From contig NZ_CP028369.1 in NCBI RefSeq assembly GCF_003032475.1, forward strand, positions 2,790,001-2,854,000: a DNA stretch of 64,000 bases, given 5' to 3'. The notes below the pieces were generated by a model. The model had not been told where the DNA came from and did not search any database. It worked only from the letters and a program-made list of their open reading frames with translations. This DNA is from Streptomyces sp. P3. GTDB lineage: Bacteria > Actinomycetota > Actinomycetes > Streptomycetales > Streptomycetaceae. Position numbers and translations under genes: made by a program. Below, piece after piece: positions 7,438 through 15,971 of the stretch (position 1 is the stretch's first letter; each line of letters starts with the position of its first letter).

Positions 7438-8436
7438 GTGATCAGCTCGACCCCCTCCGCCGGTTCGGCTTCGCTGACCGAGCGGCGCAAAGCGGCGACC
7501 CGAATGGAGATCGCCCGGGCGGCGGCCGCCCTCTTCGCCAGTCGGGGCCTGAAGGCGACCCGCGCCGAGGACATCGCCCAGGCCGCGGGCATCGCCCCGC
7601 GGACGTTCTACCGGTACTTCGCGACGAAGGAGGAGGCGGTCGCCCCTCTCTACTCGGCGGGCGCCGAGCGCTGGGCGGAGGCGCTGCGCGAGGCCCCGGC
7701 CGAACTGCCGGTTCCGCAGGCTCTCGAACACGCCGTGCAGCACACCCTCGTCACCGGCCGCGGAGTCTCGGCGGCCTCCTGGGAATGGGTGCGCACGCTG
7801 ATCCGGCTAGCCGGCGCGAGCCCCGCCCTCGGGAAGGTGTGGGCGGAGGTCTGCCACACCTCCGAGACCACGATCGCCGAGGTGCTGGCGGAACGGGCGG
7901 CGGCCACCGGGCGCAGGACGTCCTCCCCGACGGCCGCACCCTCTGCCGCCGCCAGAACCGCCGACGCTCCCGCCGCGCCCGGCACTTCGGACGGGGCCGG
8001 TGCCTCTGGCGGGCCGGGTACTTCGGGTGGGACCGGCGCTTCGGAGTGGCTCGGCAATTCGGGCGGGGCGGACGCTTCGGACGGACTCGGTGCCGCGGAT
8101 GGGGTCGACGCCGTAGAGGGGACCGCTGTCGCAGACGTCGCCGCCGACTTGATCGAGGGCCCTGACGTGCCCGGCGCCCCCGTCCCCGGCACATCTCCCG
8201 GCGCCCCCGTCCCCGGCACGTCTCCCGGCGCCCCCGTCCGCGGCGCGTCTCCTGCCTCCCCCCGCCAACGCTTCACGGCCGCGGTGGCCACAGCCGCCGT
8301 CCGGGTCGCGGTGGAGAGCTGGGCGGCGACCGACGCAGCGCCGACCGGTTCGCAGGGCCCGGCCGAGCTGGCGCTGCACAACCTGCGGGCTCTGCACGGG
8401 TTCGGGTGGGAAACGACACCGGCGAAGCGAATGTGA
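7438..8436 (+). CDS. TetR-family regulator with a long low-complexity insertion
   Basis: This 332-residue protein is about 110-130 residues longer than a usual TetR. The DNA-binding domain is normal: EIARAAAALFASRGLKATRAEDIAQAAGIAPRTFYRYFATKEEAV (residues 24-68). The C-terminal domain starts normally to about residue 160. It is then interrupted by a stretch of A, G, S, T, P and D (about 161-276) and resumes as RQRFTAAVATAAVRVAVESW. Within the insertion, PGAPVPGTS or close variants occur three times (245-271), from a 27-bp DNA repeat. The start is GTG with no clear ribosome site. Position next to hrdD suggests a relative of SCO3201, a TetR linked to development in S. coelicolor (from memory). 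Its targets are unknown. Confidence 0.82.
   Translation: MISSTPSAGSASLTERRKAATRMEIARAAAALFASRGLKATRAEDIAQAAGIAPRTFYRYFATKEEAVAPLYSAGAERWAEALREAPAELPVPQALEHAVQHTLVTGRGVSAASWEWVRTLIRLAGASPALGKVWAEVCHTSETTIAEVLAERAAATGRRTSSPTAAPSAAARTADAPAAPGTSDGAGASGGPGTSGGTGASEWLGNSGGADASDGLGAADGVDAVEGTAVADVAADLIEGPDVPGAPVPGTSPGAPVPGTSPGAPVRGASPASPRQRFTAAVATAAVRVAVESWAATDAAPTGSQGPAELALHNLRALHGFGWETTPAKRM
8170..8250 (+). repeat. 27-bp tandem repeat inside tetR, three copies
   Basis: The units 8170-8196, 8197-8223 and 8224-8250 begin CCCGGCGCCCCCGTCC and encode PGAPVPGTS or close variants. They lie in frame within the disordered insertion of the TetR protein. Copy number should be variable between strains. Confidence 0.85.
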
Positions 8437-8450
8437 CGCGGGGCACCCCC

Positions 8451-8485
8451 GGCCCGGATCACCGTCTGTGGCCCGGATCACCGTC
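8451..8485. repeat. Two 16-bp direct repeats at convergent gene ends
   Basis: GGCCCGGATCACCGTC occurs at 8451-8466 and again at 8470-8485, period 19. The second copy spans the stop codon of the WYL regulator. As with the array at 3328, a short tandem duplication sits at a convergent 3' end. Confidence 0.8.
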
Positions 8486-9560
8486 CCCGGCTCGGGCGGC
8501 CGTGGGCCGTGTCCGGGGCTGCCGCTTCCGCGTCGTTCGGCGACCCGGTTTCTGCCGCCCGGCCCAGGCGTCCGCTCAACTCCCTTGCGCAGTCCACCAG
8601 TTCCTGCGGCTCCCGGACCGAGAACTCGTACCCCAGCATGGCGAACCGGACCACCACCCACTCCACCGGATCGCTCGTGGTCCCCCGCAGCCGGCATCGG
8701 CGCGCACCGCCGTCCGGCCCGCCGTCCTCCCCGTCTTCCGGCTCGGGCGGGTCCGCCGTGACCGACGCGCTCAGCCAGGACGGCAGCCGGGACGCCACCA
8801 GCTCGGCGGGTGCGTCGAAGGTGACGTCGTACGCGTACTCGTCCAGGTCGGGGCGTTGTTGGATGGACCGCCGCAGGTATTCCGCCGCACTGCCCGTCGG
8901 CATTTCGCGCGGCGCGAAGCGGGAGCCGGTCGCGAAGGGGTCCCGGACCCGGTCGACACGGAAGGTCCGCCAGTCCTCGCGGTCGAGGTCGTACGCCACG
9001 AGGTACCAGCGCCGGCCCGTCGACACCAGCCGGTAGGGCTCGGTCAGCCGCCGCGACTCCGTGCCGTCCTTCGCGCGGTAGGCGAACCGCAGCCGCTCGT
9101 GCCCGGCGACCGTCGAGGCCATGACGGTCAGCGTCTCGGGTGCGATGCTCGCGCCGTCCCCGCTGGTCAACGGTGTGGTCGCGGCCTGGAGGGTGGAGAC
9201 GCGGTGGCGCAGTCTGGCCGGCAGCACCTGTTCCAGTTTGGCGAGGGCCCGTACGGAGGCCTCGTCGACGCCCTCCAGCGCGTGCCCCGCGCCGGCCCGC
9301 AGGCCGACGGCGATCGCCACGGCCTCCTCGTCGTCGAGCACGAGCGGCGGCATCGCTTTACCCGCGACCAGCCGGTATCCGCCGTCCGAGCCCTTGCTGG
9401 CCTCGACGGGATACCCGATTTCGCGCAGCCGGTCGATGTCCCGCCGGACCGTGCGTCGGGAGACCCCGAGGCGGTCCGCGAGCTCGCCGCCGGGCCATTC
9501 ACGGGGTGTCTGGAGGATGGAGAGGAGTTGCAGCAGCCGAGCCGGAGTGTCCGTCGTCAT
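8478..9560 (-). CDS. WYL-domain transcriptional regulator (HTH_11-WYL)
   Basis: This is a 360-residue protein from ATG 9560. The N-terminal winged helix-turn-helix reads ARLLQLLSILQTPREWPGGELADRLGVSRRTVRRDIDRLREIGYPVEA (residues 6-55). The WYL domain is clear, with ESRRLTEPYRLVSTGRRWYLVAYDLDREDWRTFRVDRV (about 175-215); the W-Y-L triplet is exact. A WCX-like C-terminal extension follows. WYL domains sense small ligands or nucleic acid. It is divergent from an MFS exporter only 61 bp away, so it most likely controls that gene. No ribosome site is visible and the mRNA may be leaderless. Confidence 0.9.
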   Translation of the reverse strand: MTTDTPARLLQLLSILQTPREWPGGELADRLGVSRRTVRRDIDRLREIGYPVEASKGSDGGYRLVAGKAMPPLVLDDEEAVAIAVGLRAGAGHALEGVDEASVRALAKLEQVLPARLRHRVSTLQAATTPLTSGDGASIAPETLTVMASTVAGHERLRFAYRAKDGTESRRLTEPYRLVSTGRRWYLVAYDLDREDWRTFRVDRVRDPFATGSRFAPREMPTGSAAEYLRRSIQQRPDLDEYAYDVTFDAPAELVASRLPSWLSASVTADPPEPEDGEDGGPDGGARRCRLRGTTSDPVEWVVVRFAMLGYEFSVREPQELVDCARELSGRLGRAAETGSPNDAEAAAPDTAHGRPSRGR

Positions 9561-9581
9561 GCTTCGAGAATGCCGCACCAC

Positions 9582-9611
9582 TAGGACATGATCTGACCTA
9601 TTGCGGTCCTA
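9582..9611. promoter_or_regulatory. Inverted repeat TAGGAC-N18-GTCCTA in divergent promoter
   Basis: TAGGAC at 9582-9587 and GTCCTA at 9606-9611 form a perfect 6-bp inverted repeat with an 18-base spacer. It fills most of the 61-bp gap between the WYL regulator and the MFS gene. It is a plausible operator that would cover both promoters. Confidence 0.5.
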
Positions 9612-9621
9612 CAGTCACACC

Positions 9622-11214
9622 ATGAACGACACGGACACCTCCACCGGGAACGAGAACGAGGCCGCGCCCGTCGCTCGGGCCACCGACACAGGAACCGCCG
9701 CCACGGCATCGGGCTCGCCGGGCGACCGCCGCCGCTGGTTCGCGCTCGCGATCGTGATGACCGCGGCTTTCATGGACCTCGTCGACGTCACCATCGTCAA
9801 CATCGCGATCCCCTCCATCCGGGAGGACGCGGGCGCGTCCTGGAGCCAGATCCAGTGGATCACCGCCGGTTACGCGCTCGCCTTCGCTGCCGGGCTCATC
9901 ACGGGCGGCCGGCTCGGCGACATCCACGGCCGCAAGCGGCTGTTCCTCATCGGCATCGGCGGCTTCACCCTCGCCAGCGCGCTGTGCGGCTTCGCGGTGA
10001 ACCCGGACATGCTGGTCGCCTCCCGCATCCTGCAGGGCGGCATGGCGGCGATGATGGTCCCGCAGGTGCTGTCGATCGTGCACGCCACCTTCCCGGCGCA
10101 CGAGCGGGGGAAGGTGTTCGGGCTCTTCGGCGCGATCGTGGGGCTGGGAGCCGTCTCCGGTCCGCTGCTCGGCGCGCTGCTGACGGAGTGGAACCTGTTC
10201 GGGTTGGAGTGGCGGCCGATCTTCCTGATCAACCTGCCGGTCGGCATCGCGGGACTGATCCTCGGCAGCCGGTTCATCACGGAGTCCAAGGCCCCGAAGG
10301 CGCTGAAGCTGGACCTGGTGGGCGTCGTCCTGGTGACCCTCGGTCTGCTCATGCTCCTGTACCCGCTCACCCGCGGCCGTGAGCTGGGCTGGCCGGTGTG
10401 GGGGTTCGTCTCGATGGCGGGCGCGCTGGGAGTCTTCGCCGCGCTGGTCGCCTACGAGCGGCGCAAGGGCGCACGGGACGGCTCGCCGCTGATCGAGCTC
10501 TCCCTCTTCCGCGTGCGGAGCTTCGCGGCGGGCGTCGCCGTGCAGACCGTCTTCGGGATCGGCCTCGGCGTCTTCTTCCTGGTGTGGACGCTGTACATGC
10601 AGACCGGCCTCGGCTGGAGCCCGCTGAAGGCGGGGCTGACCGGTGTCCCGTTCTCGATCGCGGTGTCGGCGGCCGCCGGGATGTCCGTACAGCAGCTGAC
10701 TCCGCGCTTCGGACGCAAGGTGCTTCAGGCGGGCGCCCTGACGATGACCGTCGGCGTGCTCCTCTACATCTGGGAATCCGAGCGTTACGGCCTCGGCATC
10801 GCACCCTGGCAGATGGCGCTGCCGCTGGTCGTGATGGGCGCGGGCATGGGCCTGATCTTCGCCCCGCTGACCGACGCGGTGCTGTCGGAGGTGCCGCGCG
10901 AGCACGCCGGCTCGGCGTCCGGACTCATCAACACCGTGCAGCAGATGGGCAATGCGCTCGGTCTGGGACTCGTCGCGGTGGTCTTCTTCGGCGAGATCGG
11001 CGACCGGCTGACCCCGGCCGAGGTCGGCCCCACCTTCGTCAACGCCTTCCAGCACGCGCTGGGCTGGGTGGCGCTGGTGATGTTCGGGATCTTCCTGCTG
11101 ATGTTCGCTCTGCCGAAGCGGTCGGCGCAGCACCTGGAGGGCTTCGAGGACATCCCGGAGGCGGGCTCCTCCGAGGAGCCGGAGCGGGAGAAGGAGCGCG
11201 AGTTCGCCGGCTGA
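9622..11214 (+). CDS. MFS drug exporter, DHA2 (EmrB/QacA) type
   Basis: This 530-residue protein has 14 hydrophobic segments. MDLVDVTIVNIAIPSIREDA in TM1 is the family signature, GRLGDIHGRKRLFLIG is motif A, and FGAIVGLGAVSGPLLGALL contains motif C. N-terminal residues 1-35 are polar, rich in T, A and E. The C-terminal tail is highly acidic and basic (EEPEREKERE). It should export toxic compounds with proton antiport. ATG 9622 has no ribosome site, but a start 12 bases after a CTACAG-like -10 suggests a leaderless message. It is probably under the divergent WYL regulator. Confidence 0.9.
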   Translation: MNDTDTSTGNENEAAPVARATDTGTAATASGSPGDRRRWFALAIVMTAAFMDLVDVTIVNIAIPSIREDAGASWSQIQWITAGYALAFAAGLITGGRLGDIHGRKRLFLIGIGGFTLASALCGFAVNPDMLVASRILQGGMAAMMVPQVLSIVHATFPAHERGKVFGLFGAIVGLGAVSGPLLGALLTEWNLFGLEWRPIFLINLPVGIAGLILGSRFITESKAPKALKLDLVGVVLVTLGLLMLLYPLTRGRELGWPVWGFVSMAGALGVFAALVAYERRKGARDGSPLIELSLFRVRSFAAGVAVQTVFGIGLGVFFLVWTLYMQTGLGWSPLKAGLTGVPFSIAVSAAAGMSVQQLTPRFGRKVLQAGALTMTVGVLLYIWESERYGLGIAPWQMALPLVVMGAGMGLIFAPLTDAVLSEVPREHAGSASGLINTVQQMGNALGLGLVAVVFFGEIGDRLTPAEVGPTFVNAFQHALGWVALVMFGIFLLMFALPKRSAQHLEGFEDIPEAGSSEEPEREKEREFAG

Positions 11215-11320
11215 GCATGAGCAGTCCGTGGTCTGATCCCGGGGCCGATCCACGGCTCGTCGGCCGAGCCCGAATCGCGGGTGAACCCGGGTTCGCAGGC
11301 CGAGCCGCTGATCGCGTACC

Positions 11321-11363
11321 CGGCGAGGGGCCCGTCACCGCAACGGTGACGGGCCCCTCGCCG
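11321..11363 (+). terminator. Perfect 20-bp hairpin terminator after the MFS gene
   Basis: The arms 11321-11340 and 11344-11363 are perfect reverse complements (CGGCGAGGGG... and ...CCCCTCGCCG) around a CAA loop. There is no T tract, as is usual in Streptomyces. It separates the MFS gene from the fru operon. Confidence 0.75.
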
Positions 11364-11410
11364 CGTCGGTGACCCTCGCGGGATCGGAACGACATCGAAG
11401 GACGGCCATG

Positions 11411-11430
11411 CCCGTTCATGCCCGTTCATG
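11411..11430 (+). repeat. Two 10-bp direct repeats at the left edge of the fruR operator
   Basis: CCCGTTCATG occurs twice in tandem at 11411-11430. It is followed by the related CCCGAACTTG, which starts the operator half-site. It may be an additional weak regulator site. Confidence 0.6.
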
Positions 11431-11495
11431 CCCGAACTTGTTTACTTCTTGGAAATCCGGGCGTAGTCTCCGGGGCGAAACCACAAGTTCGGGCA
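11429..11495. promoter_or_regulatory. fru operon promoter with two operator half-sites
   Basis: TGCCCGAACTTGT (11429-11441) is repeated as its exact reverse complement ACAAGTTCGGGCA (11483-11495), 13 of 13 bases. The two sites flank a promoter-like region: TTTACT at 11441-11446, a 17-base spacer, and TAGTCT at 11464-11469. This suits repression by looping or by cooperative binding of the DeoR-type regulator encoded 32 bases downstream. Release by fructose-1-phosphate would be expected from known FruR/DeoR systems. Confidence 0.7.
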
Positions 11496-11527
11496 CAAAG
11501 TGCGGTAGTGGTGGGAGGGGAGCGGAC

Positions 11528-12289
11528 ATGTACGCACCGGAGCGGCAGCAGGAGATCCTGCGGCTCGCCCGCGACGCCGGCCGGGTGGACGTCCTGTCGC
11601 TCGCCGAGGAGTTCCAGGTCACCGCGGAGACGATCCGCCGCGACCTGAAGGCCCTCGACCGCGCCGGCCTGGTGCGCCGCGTCCACGGCGGCGCCATACC
11701 GGTCGGACGCCTCGACTTCGAGCCGGACCTCGCCGAACGCGAGGGAACCTCGATCGACGAGAAGGACCGTATCGCCAGGGCGGCCCTCGCCGAACTGCCC
11801 GCCGAGGGCACGATGATCCTCGACGCCGGCACGACGGTGGCCCGTCTGGCCGCGGCCCTGCCGCTGGAGGCCGAGCTCACCGTCGTCACCCACAGCCTGC
11901 CCATCGCGGCCCGTCTTGCGGACCACCCCGGGATGCAGCTCCACCTCGTCGGCGGGCGCGTACGGCACCGCACGCGCGCCGCCGTGGACGCCTGGGCGCT
12001 GCGCGCGTACGGCGAGATCCGCGCCGACGTCCTGTTCGTCGCAGCCAACGGCTTCTCCGCCGAGCACGGCCTGACCACACCCGACCTCGCCGAGGCCGCG
12101 GTGAAGAGGGCAGCCGTCGCGGCCGCACGACGCGTGGTGCTGCTCGCCGACTCCTCCAAGCACGGCCAGGAACACTTCGCCCGCTTCGGCGACCTGAGCG
12201 ACGTGGACCTGCTGATCACCGACAGCGGGCTCAGCGACGACGACACGGCCGCCGTCGAGCGCGGCGGCACGGAAGTGATACGAGCATGA
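11528..12289 (+). CDS. fruR: DeoR-family repressor of the fructose operon
   Basis: This is a 253-residue DeoR-type protein starting with ATG after GGGAGGGGAG. The helix-turn-helix is RQQEILRLARDAGRVDVLSLAEEFQVTAETIRRDLKALDRAGLVRRVHGGA (residues 6-56). The sugar-phosphate sensor domain contains MILDAGTTVARLAAAL and the C-terminal VLLADSSKHGQEHF typical of DeoR sensors. It overlaps fruK by four bases (ATGA), so the two are translationally coupled. In S. coelicolor the equivalent gene heads fruRKA. Two exact operator half-sites lie just upstream. Confidence 0.9.
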   Translation: MYAPERQQEILRLARDAGRVDVLSLAEEFQVTAETIRRDLKALDRAGLVRRVHGGAIPVGRLDFEPDLAEREGTSIDEKDRIARAALAELPAEGTMILDAGTTVARLAAALPLEAELTVVTHSLPIAARLADHPGMQLHLVGGRVRHRTRAAVDAWALRAYGEIRADVLFVAANGFSAEHGLTTPDLAEAAVKRAAVAAARRVVLLADSSKHGQEHFARFGDLSDVDLLITDSGLSDDDTAAVERGGTEVIRA

Positions 12290-13326
12290 GCGGCACCAGT
12301 GGCGCCAACGGCAGGAATGACGCAGGCGGCGTCAGGGGAGCCAACGGCGGGAACGGTGCCGCCGTGGACGGTGCGGGCGTGATCCTCACTGTCACCCCCA
12401 ACCCCTCCCTCGACCGTACCTACGAGGTTCCCGCTCTGGACCGTGGCGAGGTCATCCGCGCCACCGGTGAGCGGATGGACCCGGGCGGCAAGGGCGTGAA
12501 CGTGTCGCGCGCGGTCGCCGCCACCGGGCGGCGCACGGTCGCCGTGCTGCCCCTGGGCGGCGCACCGGGCGCGCTCGTCGCCGAACTGCTCGACGCGCAG
12601 GGCATCGAGGTCGCGCCGGTCCCGGTCGCCGGAGCCACCCGCTCGAACATCGCCCTCGCCGAGTCGGACGGCGTCCTGACGAAGATCAACGCGCCCGGTC
12701 CGGAGCTGTCCGCCGAGGAACAGGAACGGCTCCTGGAGACGGTGCGCGAGCAGTCGCGCGGCGCGGACTGGATCGCCTGCTGCGGAAGCCTGCCCCGCGG
12801 GCTCACGCCCTCCTGGTACGCCGAGGTGGTCGCCCGTGCGCACGCCGGAGGCGCGCGCATCGCGCTGGACACCTCGGGGCGTGCGCTGCTCGAGGCGCTG
12901 CGCGAGCGGCCCGATGTCGTCAAGCCGAACGCCGAGGAGCTCGCGGAGGCCGTCGGACGCCCCCTCGCGACAGTCGGCGACGCGGTGAAGGCCGCCGAGG
13001 AACTGCGCGCAATGGGCGCCCGCGCCGTACTCGCCAGCCTGGGCGCCGACGGGCAGCTGCTCGTGGAGGACACCGGCACCTGGTTCGCGAGCGCCCGCGT
13101 GGACGTCGTACGCAGCAACGTCGGAGCGGGCGACTCCTCCCTCGCCGGCTTCCTCGTCGCCGGCGGCAGCGGCCCGGCGGCGCTCGCCTCCGCCGTCGCA
13201 CACGGCGCGGCCGCCGTCCAGCTGCCCGGCAGCGTGATGCCGACCCCGTCCGACCTGGACCCGGCGGCGGTGAGGGTCACGGCACAGGTGCCGGTGGACC
13301 GTCGTCTCGAGGAGCCGGTCTCATGA
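12286..13326 (+). CDS. fruK: 1-phosphofructokinase
   Basis: This is a PfkB-family sugar kinase that phosphorylates fructose-1-phosphate to fructose-1,6-bisphosphate. VILTVTPNPSLDRTYEV starts the conserved fold, MDPGGKGVNVSRAVA is PfkB signature 1, KINAPGPELS follows, and the catalytic NVGAGDSSLAGF holds the Asp general base. The reading frame from ATG 12286 adds a Gly/Asn-rich leader of about 30 residues that other FruK proteins lack. Either the leader is real or translation starts at GTG 12379. The ATGA overlap with fruR favours 12286. It follows fruR and precedes fruA in one operon. Confidence 0.92.
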   Translation: MSGTSGANGRNDAGGVRGANGGNGAAVDGAGVILTVTPNPSLDRTYEVPALDRGEVIRATGERMDPGGKGVNVSRAVAATGRRTVAVLPLGGAPGALVAELLDAQGIEVAPVPVAGATRSNIALAESDGVLTKINAPGPELSAEEQERLLETVREQSRGADWIACCGSLPRGLTPSWYAEVVARAHAGGARIALDTSGRALLEALRERPDVVKPNAEELAEAVGRPLATVGDAVKAAEELRAMGARAVLASLGADGQLLVEDTGTWFASARVDVVRSNVGAGDSSLAGFLVAGGSGPAALASAVAHGAAAVQLPGSVMPTPSDLDPAAVRVTAQVPVDRRLEEPVS

Positions 13327-13622
13327 CGACCCACGCGCTTCCCTCGGCGCTCGGCGGACCGGCCCGTGAACGGCGAGACGTCCCGTCACCCGCCGCCCCC
13401 TACGGACGGCAGGGCGTCCTGAGCCGCCGTGCCGACCAGGGGAAGCAGGACCCGAGCCCTCCTGCGACCCCCCGGAGGCGGGGCTTCCCCGGCCCCGCCT
13501 CCGACCTTCCCGGACCGCCCGACGCAGTTCACCGAACCCCCGTCCCGGCCCGCCTCCCCGTCCCCTCTCCCGCCCACCACACCACGCCCCGCGCGATACG
13601 CGTGCGAAGGAGCCCGCGATGA
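13323..13622 (+). CDS. Possible bridging ORF between fruK and fruA
   Basis: A 99-codon frame begins with ATG overlapping the fruK stop (ATGA) and ends with TGA overlapping the fruA ATG (ATGA). It therefore fills the 292-base gap exactly. The product is rich in Pro, Arg and Ala, has no recognisable domain and may not be a functional protein. Passage of ribosomes through it could couple fruK to fruA, although fruA has its own good AAGGAG at 13607. It is offered as a weak candidate only. Confidence 0.25.
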   Translation: MTTHALPSALGGPARERRDVPSPAAPYGRQGVLSRRADQGKQDPSPPATPRRRGFPGPASDLPGPPDAVHRTPVPARLPVPSPAHHTTPRAIRVRRSPR

Positions 13623-15802
13623 GCGACATGATCACCGCGGATCTGGTCGATCTCGACCTGTCCGCCGAAACGAAGGAAGCGGCGGCGCGGTCCCTCGCCG
13701 AGCGCATGGTGGCCCTCGGCCGGGTGACCGACCTCGAGGGCTTCCTCGCCGACGTGGCCGCCCGCGAGGCCCAGATGCCGACCGGTCTCGACGGCGGCAT
13801 CGGCATCCCGCACTGCCGCAGCGCCCACGTCACCGAGCCGACCCTCGCCTTCGGCCGCAGCGCGGAGGGCGTCGACTTCGGCGCCGCGGACGGCCCCGCC
13901 GACCTGATCTTCCTCATCGCCGCCCCCGCCGGCGCCGACGACGCCCACCTGACGATCCTGTCGTCCCTGGCCCGCCAGCTGATGAACGCCGAGTTCACCG
14001 ACGCGTTGCGCGCGGCGGGCGACCCGGCGGGCGCGGCGGCGCTGATCCGCGGCGAGCATGCCCCGGCGGCCACGCCGCCAGAGACCTCCGAGACGGCGCA
14101 CACCTCCACGGCTCCTGAGGCCCCCGCAGCCGAGGCCGCGGACACCCCCGCAGGCGAGGCCGCGGACGCCCCCACCGCCGAGGCCGCACCCGAAGGCGCC
14201 TCCGCAGACTCCGTGCCGGCGTCGGCGGCGGCCTCCGCCGACGCCGGCACGGCTCCCGCCGCCGACCCGGCCGCCCCCGCTCCGGCGAGCGGCCGCCCCT
14301 TCCGGATCGTCGCCGTCACCTCCTGCCCCACCGGCATCGCCCACACCTACATGGCGGCGGAGTCCCTGGAGAACGCGGGACGGGAGGCGGGCGTCGACCT
14401 GGTCGTGGAGACGCAGGGCTCGGCCGGGTTCACCCGGCTCGACCCGGCGGTCATCGCCGACGCGGACGGCGTGATCTTCGCCCACGACGTGCCCGTACGG
14501 GAGAAGGAACGGTTCGCCGGCAAGCCGACCGTCGATGTCGGCGTGAAGGCCGGCATCAACAAGCCCGCCCAGCTGATCGCCGACGTGCGCGGCAAAGCCG
14601 AGCGCGGCGAGGTCACGGCGAGCGCCCGGGGCGGCGGCACGCCCGTCGAGCGGGCCGGTGAGTCCGGCGACGGCTACGGCACCAAGCTCCGCAAGTGGCT
14701 GATGACGGGCGTCAGTTACATGGTCCCGTTCGTCGCCGCGGGCGGTCTGCTGATCGCTCTGGGCTTCGCGATCGGCGGCTGGGAGATCAACAAGGCGCCC
14801 TCGGTCATGGAGCATTTCTCCTGGACCCAGGTCGACAGCTGGGGCGCCCTGCTGTTCCAGACCGGCGGGGTCGCCTTCGGCTTCCTCATCCCGGTTCTCG
14901 CCGGCTACATCGCCTACGGCATGGCCGACCGCCCCGGACTCGTCCCCGGCTTCGTCGGCGGAATGATCGCCTCCAACATCGCGGCCGGCTTCCTCGGCGG
15001 CCTGGTCGCCGGTCTGCTGGCGGGCGGTGTCGTCCTCGCGATCCAGCGCGTCAGGATTCCGCCGGTGCTGCGCGGCATCATGCCGGTGGTGGTGCTCCCG
15101 CTGATCTCCTCGCTGGTCGTCGGCTTCCTGATGTTCGTGGTCGTGGGCAAGCCCATCGCCGAGGCGCAGAAGGGCATGACGGACTGGCTGGCCGGTCTGT
15201 CCGGCGCCAACGCCGTCCTGCTGGGCGTGCTGCTCGGCCTGATGATGTGCTTCGACCTCGGCGGCCCGGTCAACAAGGTCGCGTACGCCTTCGCCACGGC
15301 CGGCATCGCCGTCCAGGACCCCAGCGACTCGGCGATGAAGGTCATGGCCGCCGTGATGGCGGCGGGCATGGTCCCGCCGCTGGGCATGGCGCTCGCGACC
15401 GTCGTCCGCAAGAAGCTCTTCACCCCGACCGAACGCGAGAACGGCAAGGCCGCCTGGGTGCTGGGCGCGTCCTTCATCTCCGAGGGCGCGATCCCGTTCG
15501 CCGCCGCCGACCCGCTGCGCGTCATCCCCGCCTCGATGGCGGGCGGCGCGGTCACCGGCGCCCTGTCGATGGCCTTCGGCGCCACCCTGCGCGCCCCGCA
15601 CGGCGGCATCTTCGTGGTTCCGCTGATCGGCAGCCCGTTCCTGTACCTGCTCGCCGTCGCGGCGGGCGTGTGCGTGACGACGGCCGTGGTCGTCGTCCTC
15701 AAGGGCCTGCGCAAGCCGCTCGCCGGTGCGGGGGCGACGGAACCCGGTACGACGGAAGAGGCCGCGGCCACGCCAGGACCGAAGCACCCGGTGGCCGCCT
15801 GA
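13619..15802 (+). CDS. fruA: PTS fructose transporter, EIIABC fusion
   Basis: This 727-residue permease takes up fructose and phosphorylates it to fructose-1-phosphate using HPr. The EIIA domain (about 1-145) has the phospho-His in GGIGIPHCRS (His65). An Ala/Pro/Glu-rich linker covers about 146-222. The EIIB domain has the phospho-Cys in VAVTSCPTGIAHTYMAAE (Cys236). EIIC begins near 350 with KLRKWLMTGVSYMVPFVAAGGLL and spans about nine hydrophobic segments, with FDLGGPVNKVAY. ATG 13619 has AAGGAG six bases upstream. It is the last gene of fruRKA and feeds FruK. Confidence 0.93.
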   Translation: MSDMITADLVDLDLSAETKEAAARSLAERMVALGRVTDLEGFLADVAAREAQMPTGLDGGIGIPHCRSAHVTEPTLAFGRSAEGVDFGAADGPADLIFLIAAPAGADDAHLTILSSLARQLMNAEFTDALRAAGDPAGAAALIRGEHAPAATPPETSETAHTSTAPEAPAAEAADTPAGEAADAPTAEAAPEGASADSVPASAAASADAGTAPAADPAAPAPASGRPFRIVAVTSCPTGIAHTYMAAESLENAGREAGVDLVVETQGSAGFTRLDPAVIADADGVIFAHDVPVREKERFAGKPTVDVGVKAGINKPAQLIADVRGKAERGEVTASARGGGTPVERAGESGDGYGTKLRKWLMTGVSYMVPFVAAGGLLIALGFAIGGWEINKAPSVMEHFSWTQVDSWGALLFQTGGVAFGFLIPVLAGYIAYGMADRPGLVPGFVGGMIASNIAAGFLGGLVAGLLAGGVVLAIQRVRIPPVLRGIMPVVVLPLISSLVVGFLMFVVVGKPIAEAQKGMTDWLAGLSGANAVLLGVLLGLMMCFDLGGPVNKVAYAFATAGIAVQDPSDSAMKVMAAVMAAGMVPPLGMALATVVRKKLFTPTERENGKAAWVLGASFISEGAIPFAAADPLRVIPASMAGGAVTGALSMAFGATLRAPHGGIFVVPLIGSPFLYLLAVAAGVCVTTAVVVVLKGLRKPLAGAGATEPGTTEEAAATPGPKHPVAA

Positions 15803-15971
15803 CCGCTGCCGAGCCCCCGGGCCCCGGGCCTGCGGTCCCGGCCCCGGGCCTGCGGCCTCCTGCACTGCCGTTTCCGCGAGGGGCGACCGCGGATATCCGC
15901 CGTTGTGCGTGACCTGCGAGATTCGTCACGGTCCGGGGCCGAAGTCCCGGGCCGTGGTGTGTACTGGCGGT

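Noticed and set aside
13529..15865. Very long open frames antisense to fruA, and others antisense to the MFS, dioxygenase, tricorn and MMPL genes
   Set aside because: They are by-products of high GC at third codon positions. The products are low-complexity, rich in Arg, Gly, Ala, His and Asp, and match no family.
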